Source of the DNA: Megamerina dolium | Taxonomy: Eukaryota > Arthropoda > Insecta > Diptera > Megamerinidae | Reading direction: 5' to 3' | Assembly (NCBI GenBank): GCA_963854835.1 | Contig: OY978525.1 | Location: 62,501,355-62,565,354, forward strand | DNA: 64,000 nt | Shown: positions 53,641-64,000 of the stretch, piece by piece | Position numbering within the stretch: position 1 is the stretch's first letter | How the letters are laid out: every line of letters begins with the position of its first letter | Program-made: the position numbers and the translations under genes | The notes under the pieces: generated by a model | Seen by the model: only the letters and a program-made list of their open reading frames with translations | Database searches by the model: none | What the model was told of the DNA's origin: nothing

Positions 53641-56039
53641 AGGCCGAGCTGTCACAATAACCCTGGCCGTCATACATAGTATCAGCGAGTACATTTGAGT
53701 TGACGCGTCGCTTGAAGTATATTTTGCGAAGGCAAATTGATAATTAACTCTCTATTAATAACAATATATTAAATTTTATTTATTTATTTTTATCCGTTAT
53801 AATAATGTTTATATATGTGAAAAAAATGTAATAAATGTAAGTAATTTGTATAGAGAAAATTTAATATAATTCAAAAATTGAAAATTTTTTTATTATCAGA
53901 TACATTAATAAAAGAATAATAATAATAATTCCTGCAGAAGTTGGAAAAACATCAACGAAACATCGGGTAAAAAGATTAAATAAATTGAGTTTTATTTGCA
54001 TCATCATAAATATTGACCATTTAGCCTGAAGGCAACATTGTGTTGCACAAATAGATTGATATATCGCATTTTGGTCACATTGTACACACTAAAATAAAAT
54101 GGTTGCAGGTGTAACAATTCTTTTGAACATTCCCTAACATATGAAAGAATCTTTTTTAAAGTTTTGCCAAATTTTTTTGGCAACTTTATATATTACGAAA
54201 ATAATATTCAGATATACTTTAATGCAAGAAAGTTATGTTCGGCTCAAAGCAAAGGTTACATCTCACAATAAAACAGACAGGCATAACTTAAAGCTTCTTA
54301 AATTATACTTTGAGAAAATTCCAGCAGTGTATCACACTATTGCCACTAGTTGCCACAATAATTTCGAAATAGTCAAACAATTTATAATTGCTACACTTAA
54401 AACATGAATGCAAAACCATCACCAACTGTATTATCAGGTAAAAATCATTTGGAGAATTCAGATGAGTATACGATGCATATGAGAGACAAGGATGAGATCA
54501 AAGCCATTTTTAAGAGATCAAGATGAAAGCAAAAATTTTTAAAATGTGAAAATTAAAAAAAAATATAATCCTCTTCTACTCATGCAAGTACCTTTATTAT
54601 GATTTTAGCACTGGAAATGGTTTTTTTGTGAGGTGGCGTAATGGTAAGCGAAGCCACAATTAAATTCGCACAGCCCTTTATAAATATCCAATAATCGTAG
54701 ACCAAAGACAGACACCTAATAACATATGTAGGTCTATATTGTGACAGTTGCGCTAGTTAAAACTGCAGCAAGTTCGTATTAGCTATGCTGGCATATTAAA
54801 AAAAATTTTCAAACTCCATTAAAAATATTAAAATTATCTATGTCTTCCATGACATACAATGATAGTAGTTGATTTTGACCATAGCATATTTGAATCTTTT
54901 GTGCGACATCGTACCATTTGGGCGCCCAGTAAATTGTCCACAATTATTCGTAATGCACGAACTAAACCATCGGAAAACGACTGCAATTAAATAAGCCATT
55001 CGGAATTCGGAATTAAAAAATAGAAGTCATATGCAGATTTATTATTACAGAAAAAAATTAAACTAATTTTAAATAAACTTTGCTTAGATTGATTCGAAAA
55101 AATTAAAATCAATGGAACTGATTTATGGATATTCTGAAAAGTCCGCTAAAAAACTATGAACAACTTTAATTTTATTTTAAAGGTAGAAAAACTTTAACTT
55201 CTAAAAATTTCAATGATTTGCTAAATATATGTTTAAAAAATAGTACAGTGTAAAACATTCCTTAATGGTAAAAGAATCGCTAAATGAAAGTGATGACTAA
55301 GGTTAAATTGCTTATTTATTTTTGAAATTGAAAGTAATCTCTTGTTAGGCAATACTTTCGTTTAATGTTATTTTATATATATTTGTATAATGTGTTTATA
55401 TAAAACATTAAACAAAAAAAGGAATAAAATCTTCGAAATTTCACATAATTTAGCAAAGATTTAAGATCACAAATAATTTGTGTTTCAATTTATTTCCAAT
55501 TTACTGTTTTTAATGTTATCATAAACGCCATTTTTTACAAGCACATTTATAAAACGTTGTCTGCAAAATTATCGTATGTGCCAAAAATTGTTTTTTCGAA
55601 AAATGAAAACGTCAAAAAAAATTTGATATTTCGTTTGATATCCATGTCATTGTAAAGTTTACAAAAATTTTCGATTTTTTTGGTGAAAAAGGTTAAGAAA
55701 CTTTATTTCTCAAAAATTTGAGATAATATAGCCCTTTGGTGGATATATATCAACACATAAGGCTTGCCCCTAACCGACAGAATTTACTAGAATGTTGATA
55801 AATTTTTCGGCTACAATAATGTTATCTAAACACATGTAAAATTTGGTTTTCGTCATCAATCTTAGGCTTCTTTCTAACTGCAAAAACATCGTTTTTAGCT
55901 ATTTTAACAGACGTTTTTGAGATTAGAAAGAATCCTGATCGTGATGGCGGAAATACGACCTCGAATTTGGATTCAGCTACCCAAAATCCATTGAGTATGG
56001 CCTGTCGCTCATCCTACTTTTATTGGCCTGTGTAATTTC
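53641..56039. other. AT-rich intron DNA
   Basis: No gene recognised. One 88-codon frame (54141-54407) has no similarity I know. The end of element D may extend to about 53750. Confidence 0.45.
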
Positions 56040-56155
56040 AATTTGTTCAGTGAGTTGATTTCCGATGAGCTCAACAAAAATTGTGCATTCTTCACAAAGT
56101 TTATGCAGTTAGACACGTTGTTTTGCGAAATTGATACCCACCATATTTCACTGAT
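56040..56155 (-). mobile_element. RTE 5'UTR fragment
   Basis: CAGTGAGTTGATTTCCGATG, AGCTCAACAA, TTGTGC, GCAGTTAGACACGTTG and TTGCGAAA...ACCACCATATTT match, in order, the RTE 5' end at 28985-29090 with about 20-25% change. It ends 325 bp before host exon 3. Confidence 0.7.
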
Positions 56156-56479
56156 GAATAATTTATTAAAAACTTATTATATTATACTTCTCATGTAAAA
56201 TCACTTTTGCGTAATCCAAACTTTACTTACTTTTTAACATTCGATGCAAAATGATTCTTACCAACATTTATCAACTATTTATTCTGGTGTTAAATAGTTG
56301 ACGCAACCTTAGGGCAGTACGTACTCAATGTTTCACAATTAAACACTCGCAGTCATCGAATATCCGAAGCAACACATTGTAAAATTCTAAAGGACAGACT
56401 AAATATGTTTCTAGCTCTTATTAATTATTCAATTCTAAAATATAACTTGATATGATTACATTTTTATAAATTTGTATAG

Positions 56480-56790
56480 GTCAACCGTTGCTCAATCGTA
56501 TTCGTCTTTCTGGGTTGGAGTTCCATCACATCCAGTAGAAGTTGTGAAACGCGAGGTACTTATTACTGATTCTCGAGTACCACAAACACCCTCTCGCGTT
56601 CCATACGTACCACAACCTGAATCGCCCCATCATATTACTATACCGGAAGATCCATTTTATACAAATTGTGGGCTTAGTAAGACCTGCTTCGGTTATCCCA
56701 ATGGGTGCTTAGAGCAAAAAACATGTAAATCGATATCAGCGGTAAAAGTACGTGGTGACATCTATGAATTCGAAATGAGATCTGATCGCA
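56480..56790 (+). CDS. Reeler/DOMON protein, coding exon 3
   Basis: Acceptor AG at 56478-56479; 311 bp; donor GTAAGC at 56791. The first base completes the codon split after exon 2. It encodes the end of the Reeler domain (FWVGVPSHPVEVV), a proline-rich linker (VPQTPSRVPYVPQPE), then the cysteine-rich entry of a DOMON domain (TNCGLSKTCFGYPNGC) and its first strands (YEFEMRSDR). DOMON domains bind haem or sugars; in this family they precede the b561 core. The exon ends in phase 1. An ORF continues past the donor into the intron, which should not be read as protein. Confidence 0.85.
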
Positions 56791-56860
56791 GTAAGCTGTT
56801 TCATAATTGTATAATTTTTATATTTTATACCACAGTTATTCGTATTACTTTCATATATAG

Positions 56861-57012
56861 ATGGCCCCGCATATGTAGCTTTGGGACTATCAGAAGATGA
56901 TAAAATGGGTGATGATTTAGTTATCGAATGTGTGCCACAAAATGGAAAAATAAATCTGTATTCATCATATACAACAGGAAATCCCAATTATGGCACTTCA
57001 CGAATTGGTGTG
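56861..57012 (+). CDS. Reeler/DOMON protein, coding exon 4
   Basis: A 70-bp intron (56791-56860) ends in TCATATATAG; the 152-bp exon completes the split codon and continues the DOMON domain: AYVALGLSEDDKMGDD, then LVIECVP and a region ending TSRIGV. The donor GTAAGT follows at 57013, phase 0. The motif YVALGLS...MGDD is typical of DOMON domains of FRRS1-like proteins. Later exons (rest of DOMON, transmembrane b561 helices) were not found before 64000, so the gene is partial here (309 codons seen). Confidence 0.83.
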
Positions 57013-57473
<461 letters not shown>

Positions 57474-57595
57474 TTAACACCAACAATATTTCCCTGGAAT
57501 TTATTTTTTTTAACTTCGTCATATCTATATATATATATGTATTATATATATATAATACATATATATGTATTATATATATAATACATATATATATA

Positions 57596-57981
57596 CAGTA
57601 TGTCAAGAATGAGTTTACACATTGAAAAAAAATTCTAATTTTCAACTTTTTAGCCAAAAATATTAACTTTTATTTCCATATACAAAGAAAAATACAACAA
57701 AAAGAAATTTTACTCAATTTTACAAGTGTCAAGGAACTCTTTTCACAACTATTTTTTCAATTCCTTTATGCAACACTTCAACGACTAACGTTACATTTAC
57801 AGTTATCTATTTGCGTTACAGTTATCTTTCTATTTTTTTTTCATGAATCTTTTATAAATACTGTAAATATCTGTAATTAATAAAAAAAATGTGTATATGG
57901 AAATAAAAGTTAATGTTTTTGGCTAAGAAAGTTGAAAATTTGAATTTTTGTTCAATGTGTAAACTCATTCTTGACATACTG
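57596..57981. mobile_element. Tc1-like MITE, 386 bp
   Basis: Terminal inverted repeats of about 90 bp: both ends read inward CAGTATGTCAAGAATGAGTT then TACACATTGAA, with few mismatches up to TTTTATTTCCATATAC. TA flanks at 57594-57595 and 57982-57983, within AT-repeat DNA. CAGT ends and a TA target are typical of Tc1/mariner MITEs. It has no ORF. Confidence 0.92.
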
Positions 57982-58007
57982 TATATATTATATATATGTA
58001 TTTATAT

Positions 58008-60236
<2,229 letters not shown>

Positions 60237-61067
60237 AGAACAAATATAGATATCACTGAAAGTACATATTGAAATGTTATAAGTGCACCGCATAGATATT
60301 TTACAGTTATTGATAATATTTTATTTCTTGATGCTGATCCCGAATGCGGAGGTTGTTGTTTCCTGGTTCGTCAGATTTTCGAGATAATTGAAATTATTAT
60401 TTTTTGCAATTTTCGACCATACATAAATAATAAATCTATAGAATTGGAATATAGGAATGAAGTAACGTGTATCTTTTTGTTTGTATTTTTGTGGTCTATT
60501 TTACGTAATAGATACTAAATATAATCGCTCATCATGCCCTCGTCCTAAAAGCCTTGGTAATTTCTATCAATTTTCTGCAAATTTTGATGCAATTGCTCGC
60601 CCTGCTCGTCACCTAAATCACCTAAATTTTTCGGGAAGAAATGCAGAAAATGATTTTTAGTGACATCATTTGCTTTGTATAAATGAAAATCGTGGACCAA
60701 ATCATTCAATTCAACTTGTGTTCTAAATGTTTCTCGTCGAACATAATTTCTTTTCCACTGTTTGAAGTAGTATCGGGAGTTTCCACATCATTGACAGATG
60801 GAAACTTCAGTAACGGATAATTGTGTAAGCATTCAACAGGTCTCGATATTGATAAAACGTCGGCATACTTTGTGGCATACCTGTTTTACTTTATTTTACA
60901 CTCAACACAAAACAATTTAGAACTCCACGGCTTTTCTAAAACTTATACAGTAAAATCTAAGCAGTTTTCAGCGAATTTTTTATAACAATAATATGATATA
61001 ACAACCACAAATGTAACAAAAATAGTTCAGATCGACCAACCAATATCAGCTTTTTCAGATTTCAGAT
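60237..61067. other. AT-rich DNA with a short protein-like relic
   Basis: At about 60500-60700 the minus strand reads HFLHFFPKNLGDLG, DEQGEQLHQNLQKI and YQGF...DEGMMSDY in one or two frames. This resembles a widespread arthropod protein family of unknown function (EEQGERFHQ...YQG...DYCW). No start and no intact frame. The rest is unassigned. Confidence 0.4.
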
Positions 61068-61312
61068 GTTTCTGTCGAACGGTATCTCGACAAGCAATTG
61101 GCAATTCTTCTGGCAGAAACTATTAGCCATAAAAACGCTTCAAAAAGTACTCTGTGACAAAGCTCAGAAAAAGTGATGCTGCGAGGGTTCTGCCGTTCGG
61201 AACCAGCTAATATAAGTAGGTCCGTTGTAATATTGTGCAAAATTTAGCACACAGAACAGTACTGAAAGAGAAGCTAGGCCAAAGGGACCTTCCGGGCCTA
61301 TAAGTGCCACAT
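61068..61312 (+). mobile_element. SINE copy without tRNA head
   Basis: Shares with 23886-24221 (in opposite orientation) TCGAACGGTA, CTCTGTGACAAAGCTCAGAA, AAAGTGATG, TCTGCCGTTCGGAACC, GCTAA...AAGTAGGTCC and AAGTGCCACATAT. The tRNA-like head is absent, so it is 5'-truncated. Confidence 0.85.
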
Positions 61313-61865
61313 ATTAACTATAATTATTAATCAGACAGCACAATGTTGCAAACATTAAAAGTCTCAAAATTCTGACGAATTTGAATTCAGCTCGTAAAAA
61401 TACGTTGCTCTCTTCTTCGCGGGTAAAAAAATAAACCCGAATTTGTAATACTGTGTTATTGGTGTGAAAGTGGAGGAAGCCTCGAAAAGGTGGTAACTAA
61501 GAATTTGTAAGATTTGTGTACAAATTTTGAGGTTAAGGAAATAAAAAGTTATTTTGGTAAATCTTTGCGGCATGTCACTAAATCATTTTAGTATCACTTA
61601 CAGTGAATCGCTCCCCGGAAGAAGAATGCTTGCAATTCCTAGAAAATGTAAGGGACACGTTTCCTGAAGTTTATATTACACCTGCCTTCTCGAGTTGATA
61701 TAAAAAAGGGATAATTAAAACATGAACATTAGAAGTCAGATAAACGGTTTGGAAAAAATGGAGCTTCCTTCTAGCAAAAACAAAAAAAACAAAAAAAAAA
61801 ACGGCAGCTGTAACATAAATGAGAAATGACCATATTATGTCTACAAAGTATTACGAATGATATTA
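61313..61865. other. Unassigned sequence
   Basis: Near 61600-61695 the plus strand has a coding-like stretch (VNRSPEEECLQFLENVRDTF) ending in a stop; I cannot assign it. The rest shows nothing. Confidence 0.35.
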
Positions 61866-63345
61866 TAGTATGCTTACTTGCTTACTTATGTGGCCATTAT
61901 AACCGAAAATCGATTTATGCCGAATTTAGCGTGTTCGAAATTGCAAGCGCTGTCAAGATTTCCAGTACTTGGTCTTTAAACCGGGGGTTAGGTCGGCCTC
62001 TTCTGCGTCGTCCAAAATCGGGTTCCAAATATAACACCTTCTTAGCTGGAGCGTGTTTTTCCATTCGCTCGACATGACTTAGAAAGCACAGCTGCAGAAT
62101 TTTAATGCGCTTTACTACGTCAGTGTCGACATACACCTCATACAGCACATACAGACAGACATCAACGCAAATAGGTCCAAAAATCTTGCGTAGGACATAT
62201 CTCGAAAATTCCGAACATTCTCTCATCTGAGGTGGAAATTGTCCAAGCCTAGGCGCCATTTGTAAGGAGAGGGGGCTCGATTTCTCAATTGCTTGCTTAG
62301 CCAAAAGCAGCACCCGTTTGCAAGAGTGATCCTTTGCAATATTTCCAGGCTCTCATCAATACTGGTGTTAACTGCTGGTTCCAAGATAGACAAAGTCTTT
62401 CACTACTTCAAAAGCATAGTTATCAACAGTGCGTGCTTTGCAAGACGCCGGGACTCTTTATTTGTTGACACTAGGTACTTCGTCTTGCCCTCGTTCATCA
62501 TAAGAATCACCCGATGCGACTCATGCCAATTATGTCAATGTCATGCATACGCTAACAGCATGTAACTTTGTTGAGCCATTATGCCGTAGAATAGTATTAT
62601 TTGTCCATAATAAGATTGAAGAAGTCGCACAATAACGAATAGCTTTTGTCTGATACCCTGTTCGGTATTAAACAGCGGGGAGAGGTTCTTCCGACTTTCA
62701 CTACACAACGGGAGTTATACAGTGTCATTCTGCAAAGACGAATAATCCTCTCAAGAATACCGAACTCAGACATTGTTGTGTAGAGGCAATCCCTTACCGG
62801 ACTGTAGAAAGCGTCTTTGTAATCAATAAATATCTTATGCGTGTCGGTCTGTTTCTCTTAGGTCTTTTCTAGGATTTGGCACAGTGTTCTGCATAAGCAT
62901 AAGCAGATCACTCAGCCGATCTGATAGTCGAGTGGTAAAAACATTTGCCTTCTCTAGTGACTGCAGCTTATTTACATCAAGTTTTCTCTCTGTAGGACTT
63001 GGTCCGTTCTTTACGACACATAAACGTGTACGCACCTTACTTGCAACAAGAAAGTGATCCGAATCGATGTTGGTACCACCGATCGATTTCAATCACACTG
63101 GAGGCATGCCATCCGTCGATCACTACGTGATCAATTTGGTTTTTCGTTCGTTGATCTGCAGATAGACACGTCGCTTTATGTATGTCGATTTATTGAAATC
63201 CGGTACTACCATGTTTCGTGCTGCGGAGAAGTCGATTAGCCTCATTCCGTTAACGGAATATGAAGACTGAAATTTCCGACAGTTGGACGAAAGGTACTTT
63301 TTTACCCACACTGGTATTAAAGCCGCTAATCATGATTTTGCGAGC
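61866..63345 (-). pseudogene. RTE LINE, decayed copy (endonuclease to 3' tail)
   Basis: Minus strand, from the tail TTACTTGCTTACTTATGTGG at 61873 to the endonuclease near 63310. Recognised: LSHVERMEKHAPA (C-terminus), RT scraps at 62400-62880, endonuclease NGMRLIDFSAARNMV and DSDHFLVASKVRTRLCV (63092-63020). Several internal deletions and many stops. Older than the 25848 copy. Confidence 0.82.

Positions 63346-64000
<655 letters not shown>

Larger units (their letters stand above)
8262..56479 (+). other. Giant 48.2-kb intron of the Reeler/DOMON gene, filled with transposons
   Basis: Bounded by donor GTGAGT at 8262 and acceptor TTTGTATAG ending at 56479. The flanking exons fit in phase (2 bases plus 1) and in protein sense: the Reeler domain ends in exon 2/start of exon 3 with the FWVGV motif. 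Everything between, as listed below, is mobile DNA, its relics, or unassigned AT-rich sequence. I found no internal exon. Both orientations of insertions occur. Confidence 0.8.

Noticed and set aside
54640..54670. tRNA-like A box (GGTGGCGTAATGGTAAGCG)
   Set aside because: No B box at the right distance and no fold.
56472..56479. Start codon for a separate gene at 56472
   Set aside because: The ATG-like start lies in the intron before the acceptor at 56478-56479; the reading fits better as an internal exon in phase with exon 2.

Overview
The window is a transposon-dense stretch of a dipteran insect genome, most likely a higher fly of the tephritid or drosophilid kind. Evidence for this: a host gene of the insect Reeler + DOMON (ferric-chelate-reductase-1-like) family with short GT-AG introns; nested insect-type Gypsy, BEL/Pao, Jockey, LOA-like and RTE elements; Tc1/mariner elements, one with the DD41D spacing known from the rosa family first described in a Ceratitis fruit fly; and AT-rich introns with long (AT)n arrays. 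There is no bacterial or viral backbone. I infer the organism from protein families and repeat types, not from a search.

The host gene is the backbone of the window. Four coding exons lie on the + strand: 7745-8050, 8104-8261, 56480-56790 and 56861-57012. All splice phases agree (0, 2, 1, then 0). Together they encode a signal peptide, a whole Reeler domain and the start of a DOMON domain. The intron between exons 2 and 3 (8262-56479, 48.2 kb) holds most of the mobile DNA. A good splice acceptor at 7709-7710 suggests a non-coding 5' exon farther left, so 1-7710 may also be intron. The end of the DOMON and any cytochrome b561 part were not found before 64000.

Layout. 159-6105: complete Gypsy element (A, minus strand) with nearly identical LTRs but broken gag and pol. 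6110-6450: inverted copy of a ~300-bp dispersed repeat. 7186-7615: solo LTR of a related Gypsy family. 8861-13383: apparently intact Jockey LINE with a 9-bp target duplication. 13433-18819: decayed BEL/Pao element. 20233-22110: decayed Jockey-like LINE. 23886-24221: tRNA-derived SINE. 24430-32957: an old Gypsy (B, plus strand) whose 5' LTR is split by an RTE LINE (25848-29088), whose own flank is split by a DD41D mariner (24543-25845). 32970-33878: a further Gypsy fragment (C). 34700-38470: BEL/Pao remnant with an env-like region, itself carrying a DD34D mariner with an open ORF (35517-36794) and a deleted DD41D element. 38483-38920: solo LTR. 38990-41165: mariner and Transib-like relics. 41647-42932: an unrecognised inverted-repeat element with a GC-rich 93-bp tandem core. 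43083-43683 and 52430-53640: two halves of another Gypsy-like element (D), separated by ~8.7 kb of LOA-like and Jockey LINE DNA. 57260-64000: (AT)n arrays, a 386-bp MITE, RTE and SINE copies, and a ~300-bp tandem array.

Most coding capacity here is decayed. The exceptions are the host exons, the Jockey ORF pair and the 344-residue mariner transposase. The nesting gives a relative insertion history: Gypsy B, then RTE, then DD41D mariner; BEL-env remnant, then DD34D mariner; Gypsy D, then LOA, then Jockey.
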